Shown here piece by piece: positions 14,803 to 25,109 of a stretch of DNA of 32,816 nt. The stretch is from a virus. Location: positions 1 through 32,816 of the IMG/VR virus record IMGVR_UViG_3300028844_001200. One strand, written 5' to 3'. The notes below the pieces were generated by a model. It saw only the letters and a program-made list of their open reading frames with translations. It did not search any database and had not been told where the DNA came from. The position numbers were made by a program, and so were the translations under genes. Each line of letters begins with the position of its first letter. The stretch's first letter is position 1.

Positions 14803-17290
14803 CAAAGCATTCTTCAGATTGAATGGTGGTCTGAACACTGAGATTAATGAACTCAACTTCCCTGATGGTTTCACTAGGGACGAAGAGAACTATGAACTCT
14901 TAGTCGATGGCTCCAGACGACGTAGGAAAGGACTTGCCACAGAATCAGGGGCTGGTGCTGCACATACAGTAGCAACCTTTGCTGCTGGTGATAAGAGCCA
15001 AGCCTACATTTGGACGAATGCTGGGGGAGACCCAGACAAGAAGATACTGTGCTTTAGAAGTGGTTCTACTATCCACTTCGCTGACGCTGATGAGACTGTG
15101 TCAGATGGGTGGGCTAGTGGCAACATAAGCTTCCTTCCTTTCTATTCCCCTGCTGCTACAACAGCTAATGTCAACAAGAACTCCGTTTCGTTTTCTTCGG
15201 GACGGGGTTACTTGTTTGTCTCTGGTCCTTACATCAAATCATTCTATGTAACGTATGACCAAGACACAGGTGCCTTTTCATCTACAGAGATCTCTCTCAG
15301 AGTACGAGACTTTGGAGACTTGGATGATGGTGTAGCTGTAGCTTACGAACCAGCAACACTAACAGAAACACACAGGTACAACCTACGCAACAGAGGTTGG
15401 AGAGAAGACAGGATAACTCAGTACGACGTAGACCTGTCTAAGTTCCCTAGTAAGAACGCTATATGGCACAAAGGATATGAACGAACATATGCTGGAAGTA
15501 TTGCAGAAGCAGACGGGACCCGCGGCTGGAACTCAACAAAGCTAGAGAACGAAGCTTTTGGAAGTAGTTCGGCCCCTCGTGGTTCACTGTTTATCGACCC
15601 GTACAACTCTACGTTTGGTTACGGTTCAGGTGCCAGTGGCACAGGAGCAGTAATAGCAACAACCATCTCAACGTGGACACAGGTAGCAGATGGTGACGAC
15701 TGGACAGTCACACTAACAACTGCTGATGCTCACGGACTTACTCCGGGTGATGAGTTCACTATAGACGGTAACCAATTTATTTACCAGTTTACTTTGCCTG
15801 AAGGTATTGGAAACTCAGGTCCAGTGACTGGTAGCTTAGACGGTAATTGGACTGCTGATCCTCTACCAGCACCAACTGGTGGCGCTACACCGAACACAAT
15901 AACATTTACATACGAAAGTTTCCATGCGGATTTGTTTAACAATTATACTGGTGGGTTCACTAGTCAGTATGAAGCACTTGGTTCAATAGATGGTTCAGGT
16001 ACTTCTCTAGCTCGTGCTAGTGGTGCTGAACACGGTGATTCGTTTGACGCTATCGAGTTCCACGCAGGTAGAATCTTCTACGGTGGCATGAAGAACCAAG
16101 AGTTCGCAGACACTATAGTCTTTTCACAAGTAGCCCAAACACAGGAACAGTTTGGTAGGTGCTACCAAGAGGCTGACCCAACTGACGAGAACTTTAACGC
16201 TCTAGTAGCCACTGACGGTGGTACTATAGTTATACCCGGCATGGGTGGTGTACTTAACCTAGTCTCTGTTAGGAACTCACTCATTGTCATAGCAAGGGAT
16301 GGTGTGTGGGAAATCTCAGGGGGCCAACGTGGTGTCTTTACAGCCGATGGCTACTCAGTACGCAAGCTAACCACTTTAGGTGGTAGTTCAGCTGATGGTT
16401 ACTCTAAGATAGAAGATACACTGGTGTACTCAGGACCGGGAGGCATGATGTTGATAGCCCCTAACCAGTACACAGGACAACTAGAAGTACAGAATGCAAT
16501 TGAACAAACAATACAAACACTGTGGAACCAAGTAGCTGATGCAGAACAAGAGAATTGCTCTATGGTATATGATGACAGTATTCGTCGTCTATACGTCTTG
16601 TATGGCTCTGACGGTGCTAGTGTCGATGGTGTAAATACAATGCTAGTCTTCGATGTGAAGTCTAGTGCTTGGGCTAAGTACACATTTAACAGGCCCTCTA
16701 ACAACGTGTTGTTGTGTGGGTTTGCTATTCCTAACGCTGATGACAGCTCCAACAATAAGAAGGTTAAGTTTGTTTACCAAGCTAGTACTACTACTGTACA
16801 GATAGCAGACTTCGATCAAACTACCTTCGATGATTGGGACGGTAATAACGGACCTCTACCTTACCTAGTGTTTGGACACGATGGCATAGGTGACTGGCAA
16901 CGCAGGAGACAGGCTCCAGTAATCACTGTGTTCTCTAAGAGGACGGAGACTGGGTACACTGCTGCTGGTGGTGGCTTTGACCCTGTGAACGAGTCAAGCA
17001 CTCTGATGAGTGCATACTGGGATTGGACAGACGACCCAATTACAGGCAAAGGGGGAGCTACTTATCCTGATACTACAGCAAAAGCTTCTGGGCAACAGCA
17101 GGTATATAGACACACACGACAGTTCGTCCCTTCAGGGGTGAATGACGTTGATGGCTACCCTGTGGTTGTCACAAGGAACAAGGTAAGAGGCAGAGGGAGA
17201 TCCCTACAGCTCAGGTTCGATGGAGCAGAAGATAAAGATTCACACATCTTAGGATTCCAAACAAACTACAAAGTGACTAGAAGAGTATGA
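14780..17290 (+). CDS. Tail tubular protein B (gp12-like nozzle)
   Basis: The 836-residue product starts with RLNGGLNTEINELNFPDGFT (13-32) and NYELLVDGSRRRRKGLA (37-53), the N-terminal signature of T7 gp12-type nozzle proteins. The rest is beta-rich with repeated blade-like segments, including VLNLVSVRNSLIVIARDGVWEISGG (about 490-515) and SYGSDG-like turns, consistent with a propeller. Six copies normally form the tail nozzle. The length is close to the family norm. The start ATG lies 23 bases inside the preceding gene, without a strong ribosome binding site, so translation is probably coupled. Confidence 0.88.
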   Translation: MTQEARNSKAFFRLNGGLNTEINELNFPDGFTRDEENYELLVDGSRRRRKGLATESGAGAAHTVATFAAGDKSQAYIWTNAGGDPDKKILCFRSGSTIHFADADETVSDGWASGNISFLPFYSPAATTANVNKNSVSFSSGRGYLFVSGPYIKSFYVTYDQDTGAFSSTEISLRVRDFGDLDDGVAVAYEPATLTETHRYNLRNRGWREDRITQYDVDLSKFPSKNAIWHKGYERTYAGSIAEADGTRGWNSTKLENEAFGSSSAPRGSLFIDPYNSTFGYGSGASGTGAVIATTISTWTQVADGDDWTVTLTTADAHGLTPGDEFTIDGNQFIYQFTLPEGIGNSGPVTGSLDGNWTADPLPAPTGGATPNTITFTYESFHADLFNNYTGGFTSQYEALGSIDGSGTSLARASGAEHGDSFDAIEFHAGRIFYGGMKNQEFADTIVFSQVAQTQEQFGRCYQEADPTDENFNALVATDGGTIVIPGMGGVLNLVSVRNSLIVIARDGVWEISGGQRGVFTADGYSVRKLTTLGGSSADGYSKIEDTLVYSGPGGMMLIAPNQYTGQLEVQNAIEQTIQTLWNQVADAEQENCSMVYDDSIRRLYVLYGSDGASVDGVNTMLVFDVKSSAWAKYTFNRPSNNVLLCGFAIPNADDSSNNKKVKFVYQASTTTVQIADFDQTTFDDWDGNNGPLPYLVFGHDGIGDWQRRRQAPVITVFSKRTETGYTAAGGGFDPVNESSTLMSAYWDWTDDPITGKGGATYPDTTAKASGQQQVYRHTRQFVPSGVNDVDGYPVVVTRNKVRGRGRSLQLRFDGAEDKDSHILGFQTNYKVTRRV

Positions 17291-17724
17291 TAAGAGAGAT
17301 AACAAGTAAAGACATACCTGTACTACTAGTGTACGGTAAACACTTCTGGAAGCTGACTCCATATGTATCAGCTGGTATAGAGTACAACGAAGACGCAGTA
17401 AGAGAACTACTACAGGAACTAGCCGAGGAACACTACCTACGGGTAGCTGAAGAAGATGGTAAGATAATAGGGTTTGTTGGTGCTATGATAGTACCAATGA
17501 TATTTAATCCAAAGGTTTCAGTAGCAACAGAAGTATTCTTCTTTGTACACCCAGACTTTAGAGGAGCGACAGGCTCCGCACTAATGGATCAACTAGAGAA
17601 AGATCTAGAGGACCAAGTCGATCTAGTTTCTTTTGGAGAGATGACATCTAGTACAGATATGCACGACTACTATATAGATCGTGGCTATTCACACACCGAA
17701 ACAACTTATGCAAAGGCACTATAA
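17287..17724 (+). CDS. GNAT-family acetyltransferase
   Basis: The 145-residue product has GNAT features in order: N-terminal REITSKDIPVLL, strand LRVAEEDGKIIGFVGAMI (51-68), motif A with VHPDFRGATGSALMDQLEKD (87-106, acetyl-CoA pyrophosphate loop RGATGS), and C-terminal motif B-like DYYIDRGYSHTETTYAKAL (127-145). It would transfer an acetyl group to an amine; the substrate is unknown. The start overlaps tail tube B (ATGA) and the stop overlaps the next start (TAATG). GNAT genes occur at this place in other marine podoviruses, perhaps modifying virion or host proteins. Confidence 0.85.
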   Translation: MIREITSKDIPVLLVYGKHFWKLTPYVSAGIEYNEDAVRELLQELAEEHYLRVAEEDGKIIGFVGAMIVPMIFNPKVSVATEVFFFVHPDFRGATGSALMDQLEKDLEDQVDLVSFGEMTSSTDMHDYYIDRGYSHTETTYAKAL

Positions 17725-18131
17725 TGGCAGTATTCTCCCTTCTCTCAGCAAGGAGTGCTAAGAAGTCCTCAAAAGCACAACAGCAAGCTAACGAAGCACA
17801 ACGTAAAGCTAATAGATTGCAGAACAAGCAATCTAAGAGGCAGTTCTTACGCACGGTTAGACAAGCAGCAGCCTCTAACATCATTAACTCAGTGAGTGCA
17901 GGTGTTGGTGTAGAGAGTTCAGCGTTCCAAGGAACAGCTGCCTCAGAGAGATCACAAGCACAGACAGCACTACGTGAGTTTGACCAAGCAGATGCACTAG
18001 GTGCCCAATTCACGGCAGCACAGAACAGTGTGTCTAAGTACAACTACAGGGCGCAAGCCTTTGGACAAGCAGCTAGCTTCGTTAATTCATTTGTTAGCTT
18101 TGGTTCTGGTGGTGTTAAATGGAGGAGCTAG
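17724..18131 (+). CDS. Internal virion protein, gp14-like
   Basis: The 135-residue product is Ala/Gln/Ser-rich with a basic helical N-terminal half (KKSSKAQQQANEAQRKANRLQ from residue 13) and a C-terminal segment with AFGQAASFVNSFVSFGSGG. This is the composition of small podovirus ejection proteins such as T7 gp14, which form a pore in the outer membrane during DNA entry. It is placed before the two large internal proteins, as gp14 is. Start and stop overlap the neighbours. Assignment is by composition and synteny. Confidence 0.65.
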   Translation: MAVFSLLSARSAKKSSKAQQQANEAQRKANRLQNKQSKRQFLRTVRQAAASNIINSVSAGVGVESSAFQGTAASERSQAQTALREFDQADALGAQFTAAQNSVSKYNYRAQAFGQAASFVNSFVSFGSGGVKWRS

Positions 18132-21100
18132 TACGCAAACGCCCTGATCCTGCGACAATGATGACTAAAGCAGATGCTGTCACAAGCCTGTTGACTAAAG
18201 AACAACCTAGAGTGACAACACTTGTGCCACCTGAATCTAAAGGATTTGCTGTTACACCCGGTGCAGCTAACAACTACGCCCACTCCGAGCACTTAATTGA
18301 TGGTGAACAGCTGACATATAACCAAAGGGTATCATTAAATCAAAGCGGCCAAGGAGCTTTTGATTCAAGTGGGGCTGGTACTATTGAGAACTCTGTCATA
18401 AATGATCTACGTCGTCAAGTATCAGAGGGTCTTATCACTGATGAGATTGGTTTAGATACTATAATGGAACTCTCACCTGAGAAAAAGACAGAGAGAGTTA
18501 ACTTTGCCATAACAAAGGCAGACCTATCCAAAGCTACACACCATAACGTAGTTATGTACTCGTACATGTCAGCTGGGCTAGGTGACAGACCAGCTTCTGA
18601 GGCCCAAGGAGTCTACGAAAGACTGACTGGTCCTGAGATAGAGACACTACGCACAGCTGCTAGGACAGAGTCTCAGCAGCTACTACGATACACTAGGGAT
18701 ATGTTCGTAGCTAGCCACGGAATCGAAGGGTTCGGTGCTGTCTTGGATGGCATAGGACAAGAGCTAATCCCGTTCTACAATGTAGCTTCTAAGATAGGGC
18801 TAAGTAGAACTGTGATGGATGCTATGAAGATCCCAACAGAAGATCAACCAGTGTGGCTACTGGGTGAGCAGCGCAAAGTAATGCGTGAAGCCTTTGGAGC
18901 CATGTCAGATCCCGAAAAACAAGAAGCTATGTCAGCTATAGTGAAGGCTGTCACTGACCTAGAGAGTGACCCTGCTATGGGTCCATTGATTAGACAGTTC
19001 GGAGTACTAGAATTGTTTGAAGCTACCTTCACTGACGGTGTACTGAGTGGTAGCGACACTGACGTAGCATGGGACAGATTCTGGGGTAACTTCGAGTCAG
19101 CAGCTGAAGGCTTATTCTCTGTGTTGGTTCTCTTTAGGCACGGTGGTAAAGGTCTTAAGTCCATCTGGACAGCCTCAGATGCCAGTACAGCGACGAACGC
19201 TGCACGACACACAGCCAACAGACAGTTCCAAGCTAAAGCACAAGAGGCTTTCTCTGACGAAGTCGCTAAAGAGATGGGCTTAGATCCAGCAGAAATAGCA
19301 CTGAGCAACCTACACAGACCGTCTGAGTTTATAGATGACAGGACAGTTGGTCTACCGGGCATACGTGAGCTTAGTGAATCACTAGATAGACAAGAATCCG
19401 TTATCTTGCAAGCCCACCAAGGACGCTTCGACAGGGTATTCAATGATGCAGACAGGGCTGCCACACGAGACAAAGCAAAGTCTACTCTAGATCTAGGTGA
19501 CAGGGCTGTAGTAGCACCCTCTATGTCAGTATCTAAAGAACTTGAGGATGGTGTACAGGTTTGGCAGGTCATGGCTAAGAATGGTGAAGAAGGCTGGAGT
19601 TCATTCGATGACCTAGTACCCGACTTGACAGCACTAGACCCGCGTCTAGAGCAACTGACAATCCTTAGACGGAACTCAAGCAACAAGCTAGAGAAGGTTG
19701 ACGTTACACCTGACGAGTTTGCTCGTATGGTTGTACTTGACGTAGCTAAAATGTCAGATCAAGAGCTGATAAGACGATCAAAGAATGCTAGACCCGGATC
19801 TATTGAGTTTCTTAGGTACGAACGGGAGGCTGCTAAGAGAGCTGGCGACACCAGATCAGTAGACGAGATACTAGGGGACGAGTTCTTTCTCCAATGGGAG
19901 AACTTTAGAGCGTATCACCCAACAGATAAGGTTGCCTTTGGCGACACTACTCTACGGAACAGTGTTATGCCTGATTGGACCTTGACACCAAACGCTAGGT
20001 TTGGTGACGAACTAACAGGAGCATTCCAAGAAAGCTTCACTCAACAGAATAGAGTTGATAGGTTGTTTGAAGGCATGCTAAAGCCCTTCTATAATCTTAA
20101 TACAAAAGACAAGAAGGTAGTTGGGCAGATAAGTGACTGGGCTGAAGACTTTGGTAAAGAGCACGGTGTGTCTCCTTCGTTGTATGATACACTAGCACAG
20201 TTTCCTAATGCAACAGAAGCTCAACAAAAAGGTTTAATGGCTGTCCAACGTGCGATGGACACACAATACGAAGTGTTTAATCGTAGGCTTTACTTAGAGT
20301 TCAATGGCTTAGGGTACAAAACAGCTAAACCACTTGACCCTAATGCTGCTACATACCACGGTAAACTACTAGACAGAGAAGAAGTTAAAGGAAAGAAGAC
20401 TGTATACGACCCAGTTCGACGAGAGAGTGTGCAGCTAGATCAAAAAGACATAGCTACGCTCTACAATGATGGTGGTGGCTTAATGAAACTTGACTCTGCT
20501 ATTGATATACCCGGATCTAACGGAACCAAGCAGTCTACCTTTGTGAAAGTTGACGGGTCTGACTACAAAGTAACAGATCTATCTACACAACCACTTGCGT
20601 ACTACCCCGGTTACCGTTATAGGTTCTACGAAGATCCTTATTACGTGATGAAGAAGACTGGGAATGTAGAAGTAGATGGGATTAGATCCAAAGGACAAGA
20701 AACTGCGTTCAAGACAGCCAGTTCAGAGCTAGAAGGCACCCAATGGTTAAACAGGGTAGGCAAAAGGCGCGTAGTAAACGGCGTAGAGGTCTACACAGAC
20801 AAAGATGGTGCTGAATTTTACCTTAAAAGAGCCAAGGATCTTGACCAAACAGACCAAACATACAGATTAAAGGAAACTTTGCAACGAGATGGCAGGTTAT
20901 TCTGGGATAGCAGGAACCAAGAGAGACTAGCTAACGTAAATGGCAACCAAGCAGAGCTACAAGACTTTGTCAAGTCGCTTGAGAGGGGAGCTGCACTATC
21001 TTCTAGGCAAAACCTAGAGGAAGATATACTAAGAGCAGCTAAGAACGCCTTCTCTAGAGACTACGCTAACCTGTTAAAAGAATCAAACGTGACAGCAGAC

Positions 21101-23098
21101 AACATGAGTGAAGTTGTTGACGCTCTAAGCAAGAGAGTTAACAACGTAGCTGGGGCAGAAGCTAAGAAACAGATTAAAGATGCCCTTGGTATAGCTAAGT
21201 ACATCCGACAACTCGAAGGAGTTGACAGTCCAGTTGTGCCGTGGATGAGGGCTAGGGTTTTAGAGACAGCTGTCTGGACAGACAGGATGTTGAACAAAAA
21301 GGGAGGGTTTAAGCCCGGTACGATGAGATGGGTAGAGAGGAAGGTCTCTGACTTTGACCCAATTAGATTAGCACGAGGCACTGCTTTCTATGCGTTCATG
21401 GTATTCAGACCATTTAGACAGGCTGCACTACAGGCTTCACAGCCCCTGTTCTTAGCGGGTCTTGACCCTGCCTATGTACTCTCAGGTAAAGGGTTGAGAG
21501 ACTCCTTTGCACTCAGCATAGCCCACACTAACTATATTAAGTCTGGATTTGACACAGGTTACAGTAGCAAATCATTGGCTAAGACAATGGGCTTAACTCA
21601 AAAAGAGTTTAAGGTTCTTGTCACACAGTTTGAGAAGTCTGGTGCCCTTGATGTAGTAGATGTACACTCCTTTGCAGGAGGTACGTCTAGGTTCAGGAAG
21701 ACTTCATTGCCAAAGGAGACCATTACCTCTAAGATGCTGTACGGTGTACGGTCTGGCACCAACGCCGTAGTCGGTGCTCTTAAGAAGTACGGGTTTGACA
21801 AAGGTGAAGGTTTGAACAAGATAGGTACATACAATATAGCTTATCGACGGGTTATGAAACGCAATGGTTACAAGTCTTTGACCCAATTAACCAACGAAGA
21901 CTGGAAACAAGTAAGTATAGACACAGAGAACCTATCTCTTAGTATGTCCCGGCCAAACAATGCTGCATATCAATCAGGTGCTTGGAGTGTCACTACACAA
22001 TTCTTGGCATTCACACACAAAGTAGCACTAGCTATGCTAGGACAGAACCCTGCTTTGAAAGGCAAAGACGTAGTGAAACTATGGGCGTCTGGGTTCACCT
22101 TGTTTGGTGCCAATATGATAGGCTTGAGGGACTGGACGAGAGAAAGTTTAACTGGTATAGGCATGGGTGAGTACCTAGACCAAGAGCTTCCCGGTATGCC
22201 GGGTGCTACAGTAACTGACTTGTTGAGTGCTGGTCTTATTCAAACAACTGTCAACAAGATGATGGAAACTCCTCTTGATACAGAGTCGTTCACCCCAGTT
22301 CTTAACATAAACCAGTTCGTAGAGATGACTCTCGGTGGGATCATAGAGAATCCAGCTCAAGGTATGCTAGGACCATTTGGTAACAGGGCATCTGCTTTGT
22401 TAGAGGGCTGGGAGTTCATGCGACAGACTATGAATACTGATATGCCAGCTGCTGACAAGCTTGTGCTCTCTGCTGATATGTACTCAAAGAAACTATTCCC
22501 ACAGTTTAATGATTTAACGCTAGCTCACTTAGGCTACAAGCATGGTAGGCTCTACCACGCTTCAGGTGAGTCTATAGATCTCCAACCTACGTGGTTGGCT
22601 ATGGTAGCACGAGGTGTTTTCGGTGCTAGAACAGTAGCAGAGATGCAATGGTACGAGCTACAAGATGATATAAGGAAGAACGACGAAATAGTACTAGATA
22701 TGCAAATGGGTATCAATAGATTCCTTAAGCAACAGTTCTTTTTGTACAGAGATGGTGAACTAGATAGGGATTCTTTCCAAGACATCGCTAGATGGACTGG
22801 TATACTGGCTGAGATGGCCCCTGATGGCAGACGGATGGAGGTTATTAAGGGTGCTATGCTAAGTAACTTCGATGACAACGATCCATCTAAGACACCCATA
22901 GCTATACTCGCAGAAGCTATCACATCGTCTAAGTTGACCCCAGCTCAAGCTAAGGATTATGTGAATCAACTGATTACAGACCCACAGCAACAGAAAAAAC
23001 TAGAGCAGTGGATAGATGACTCACTTGACGAGCGTATCTTGAATGATGCTGAGATGCAGCAACGTGTAATAACCAACAATCCAAACATAAGAGACTAA
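18119..23098 (+). CDS. Large internal virion (DNA ejection) protein
   Basis: At 1659 residues this is by far the largest gene and occupies the T7 gp15/gp16 position. It is mostly helical. A region at about residues 1085-1140 (FDPIRLARGTAFYAFMVFRPFRQAALQA) and another at about 1280-1345 (TTQFLAFTHKVALAMLGQNP, then FTLFGANMIGL) are hydrophobic and could be membrane-active. No lytic transglycosylase or peptidase motif is clear by eye. Such proteins are packed in the head and ejected to extend the tail across the envelope. The ATG overlaps the gp14-like gene by 13 bases with only a weak ribosome binding site, so coupling is likely. The role is firm at the class level, but individual domains are not resolved. 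Confidence 0.75.
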   Translation: MEELVRKRPDPATMMTKADAVTSLLTKEQPRVTTLVPPESKGFAVTPGAANNYAHSEHLIDGEQLTYNQRVSLNQSGQGAFDSSGAGTIENSVINDLRRQVSEGLITDEIGLDTIMELSPEKKTERVNFAITKADLSKATHHNVVMYSYMSAGLGDRPASEAQGVYERLTGPEIETLRTAARTESQQLLRYTRDMFVASHGIEGFGAVLDGIGQELIPFYNVASKIGLSRTVMDAMKIPTEDQPVWLLGEQRKVMREAFGAMSDPEKQEAMSAIVKAVTDLESDPAMGPLIRQFGVLELFEATFTDGVLSGSDTDVAWDRFWGNFESAAEGLFSVLVLFRHGGKGLKSIWTASDASTATNAARHTANRQFQAKAQEAFSDEVAKEMGLDPAEIALSNLHRPSEFIDDRTVGLPGIRELSESLDRQESVILQAHQGRFDRVFNDADRAATRDKAKSTLDLGDRAVVAPSMSVSKELEDGVQVWQVMAKNGEEGWSSFDDLVPDLTALDPRLEQLTILRRNSSNKLEKVDVTPDEFARMVVLDVAKMSDQELIRRSKNARPGSIEFLRYEREAAKRAGDTRSVDEILGDEFFLQWENFRAYHPTDKVAFGDTTLRNSVMPDWTLTPNARFGDELTGAFQESFTQQNRVDRLFEGMLKPFYNLNTKDKKVVGQISDWAEDFGKEHGVSPSLYDTLAQFPNATEAQQKGLMAVQRAMDTQYEVFNRRLYLEFNGLGYKTAKPLDPNAATYHGKLLDREEVKGKKTVYDPVRRESVQLDQKDIATLYNDGGGLMKLDSAIDIPGSNGTKQSTFVKVDGSDYKVTDLSTQPLAYYPGYRYRFYEDPYYVMKKTGNVEVDGIRSKGQETAFKTASSELEGTQWLNRVGKRRVVNGVEVYTDKDGAEFYLKRAKDLDQTDQTYRLKETLQRDGRLFWDSRNQERLANVNGNQAELQDFVKSLERGAALSSRQNLEEDILRAAKNAFSRDYANLLKESNVTADNMSEVVDALSKRVNNVAGAEAKKQIKDALGIAKYIRQLEGVDSPVVPWMRARVLETAVWTDRMLNKKGGFKPGTMRWVERKVSDFDPIRLARGTAFYAFMVFRPFRQAALQASQPLFLAGLDPAYVLSGKGLRDSFALSIAHTNYIKSGFDTGYSSKSLAKTMGLTQKEFKVLVTQFEKSGALDVVDVHSFAGGTSRFRKTSLPKETITSKMLYGVRSGTNAVVGALKKYGFDKGEGLNKIGTYNIAYRRVMKRNGYKSLTQLTNEDWKQVSIDTENLSLSMSRPNNAAYQSGAWSVTTQFLAFTHKVALAMLGQNPALKGKDVVKLWASGFTLFGANMIGLRDWTRESLTGIGMGEYLDQELPGMPGATVTDLLSAGLIQTTVNKMMETPLDTESFTPVLNINQFVEMTLGGIIENPAQGMLGPFGNRASALLEGWEFMRQTMNTDMPAADKLVLSADMYSKKLFPQFNDLTLAHLGYKHGRLYHASGESIDLQPTWLAMVARGVFGARTVAEMQWYELQDDIRKNDEIVLDMQMGINRFLKQQFFLYRDGELDRDSFQDIARWTGILAEMAPDGRRMEVIKGAMLSNFDDNDPSKTPIAILAEAITSSKLTPAQAKDYVNQLITDPQQQKKLEQWIDDSLDERILNDAEMQQRVITNNPNIRD

Positions 23099-23099
23099 C

Positions 23100-25109
23100 A
23101 TGGCAGAATTAGGCGACATAAGATTTAATGACGTAAACCGTGGTACACGGACAGTTGACAGGAGTGGCGAAGCTCGTGCTTTGGGAGGGATATTAGACAC
23201 TACCAAGAACGTAATCAACGAAGCTGCCAAAGCAGACCTACGTGGTGACTTAGAGATGGCCCAGCAACAAGCGTTGCTCCAAGCAGAGGCAGAGTCTCAA
23301 GAACCTACGTTCAATGAGTTTCAGACTGAGGCATATGGTGGTAACGAGGGTCCAACAGTAACCTTTGTAAACCAAATGCGTAAGCACCAAGCTATGGCTA
23401 ACCAAGCTACCTCAGTTGGCACACGTAACAGAGCTATCCTGTTAATGCAACAAGAACTGACATCTGCTAAGAGCAAGTATGGGTGGTTACGGGCAGAACT
23501 AGACGCTGAAGCCTCTAGGTTTATGAGTACAAGCCCTGTATTGACAGCCATGGGGCTGGCAGATGCGTCAACTAACGCAGGTGCTGGGCAAAGCGCAATA
23601 TCAGCTGACTGGGTCCAAGGTATTAAAGATGACGCAAAGAGACTTGGGATAGATCCTAGATTAACGTACGGATCACCAGCATTTGCTAGACAATACAACA
23701 AGAAGAGGGACGCTGAGAATAAATTCTATGATAAGTTTACTGGTCCATTAACTAAAATGAATGACGCTAAGAGAAACTTTGAACTAGGTAACATAACGGA
23801 GACTCAACTCAATGAGATCCAAGCTCAATACTACAATGGTGTCCAACAAGATCTAGTAACACAACTAGTTAGAACAAGAATGGAAATGAGAGATGAGTTC
23901 AATCAACTCTGGAGGGGTAGATTCTCAGACTCAGACGAGTACAAAGCTGAGAAAGCAAGATTAGACGCACATATAGAGGATCTAGAAACAATTGAAGGGT
24001 TGATAGAAACTGGTGATGTTACTGAAATTGGGATCTTGATGAACGCACAAAGAGAGATGCGTGGTCACGCACTACTTGATAATGCTCCAGTTCTAAGACA
24101 GTTTGAAGACTTAGCACAAGTCACTCAAAAGTCTATGCAAGCATTTGTAGCTATGAACCTAGACTTTAGTTCTAAGTGGGCAATGGGCGACATAACAAAT
24201 GGAATGGTCCCAGAGATGGAGAAGATGTTTGAGTCAGTTCTCTCAGATCACGTAGTAGTTAACGGTGAGGACACTGTTGACGGACGTAGAAGGGCGAGAG
24301 CAAATGCACGTAACAGAAGTAACTCCCCCGGTGGGAGAATAGAAACAAATGATCCAACAGTTATAGCAGCTGATGAGGTTGACAGACTGTATAGAATACA
24401 AAGACAAGCAGCTACTCCAGAACTGCAAGACCCCAAGAGCGCAGAGTTGAATCTAGGTAGCTACGCTAAGAGTTTCCAGACTTTAGCTAGTACCTACGAA
24501 GGTTTAGATAATCTTGACACAGACGAGAAAGCTCAAATACGATTAGTATTAGCAGACCCTGCTATAGTTACTAACATGGACTTAGCTGGACGGGGTTCCC
24601 CTACTGTACGGGATCTTATCTTTGGAATTGAGAATGATGTACAAACACAGCTAGATCCTACACCAGTATGGAGAGAGGAGATAGTAGCACAAGCTAGTCA
24701 AACAGTTGGCAGGGATAGTGGTCCCGCTTTAGAGTACCTAGACATAGACACTTCTCAACTACTTGAGGCTGGTCAAGTGACCTTCACTGTCAACGAAGAA
24801 GCAGTAAATGCCGCGCTTCCTATACCAGATGCTGCTGTTACGGAGACTACAGTAGTCTCAGCTTTTGGTTTAAGGACCGTGTCTGAGAACAGAGAACTAG
24901 AACGAGCTAAATGGATTAGAGAACTAGAAGCTACAGCTGAGAACTTAACAAGAGAAGCTACTAACTACACAAGGGTTCAAGCACACCACGCATACGGTAA
25001 AAATCCTAATGCTACTAGTGTACAGTACGGATTGGCTTGGGCACCTTCTTCTGGTAATGGAATGGACGCAATCTTTAAGGTGATGGACGACGTTTCAAAT
25101 GGAAACTAA
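23100..25109 (+). CDS. Internal virion protein, gp15-like
   Basis: The 669-residue product is highly helical with extended charged segments, for example KADLRGDLEMAQQQALLQAE (about 42-61) and the region 190-300. It has no transmembrane segment and no catalytic motif I can see. It starts one base after the large ejection protein and overlaps the next gene by 11 bases. Position and composition fit the family of internal core or ejection proteins; which T7 counterpart it matches cannot be decided from sequence alone. Confidence 0.65.
   Translation: MAELGDIRFNDVNRGTRTVDRSGEARALGGILDTTKNVINEAAKADLRGDLEMAQQQALLQAEAESQEPTFNEFQTEAYGGNEGPTVTFVNQMRKHQAMANQATSVGTRNRAILLMQQELTSAKSKYGWLRAELDAEASRFMSTSPVLTAMGLADASTNAGAGQSAISADWVQGIKDDAKRLGIDPRLTYGSPAFARQYNKKRDAENKFYDKFTGPLTKMNDAKRNFELGNITETQLNEIQAQYYNGVQQDLVTQLVRTRMEMRDEFNQLWRGRFSDSDEYKAEKARLDAHIEDLETIEGLIETGDVTEIGILMNAQREMRGHALLDNAPVLRQFEDLAQVTQKSMQAFVAMNLDFSSKWAMGDITNGMVPEMEKMFESVLSDHVVVNGEDTVDGRRRARANARNRSNSPGGRIETNDPTVIAADEVDRLYRIQRQAATPELQDPKSAELNLGSYAKSFQTLASTYEGLDNLDTDEKAQIRLVLADPAIVTNMDLAGRGSPTVRDLIFGIENDVQTQLDPTPVWREEIVAQASQTVGRDSGPALEYLDIDTSQLLEAGQVTFTVNEEAVNAALPIPDAAVTETTVVSAFGLRTVSENRELERAKWIRELEATAENLTREATNYTRVQAHHAYGKNPNATSVQYGLAWAPSSGNGMDAIFKVMDDVSNGN

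Noticed and set aside
18844-19686. 280-codon open frame on the minus strand
   Set aside because: Lies fully inside the large ejection protein gene in antisense, Ser/Leu/Arg-rich as expected of a codon shadow, with no ribosome binding site or motif.
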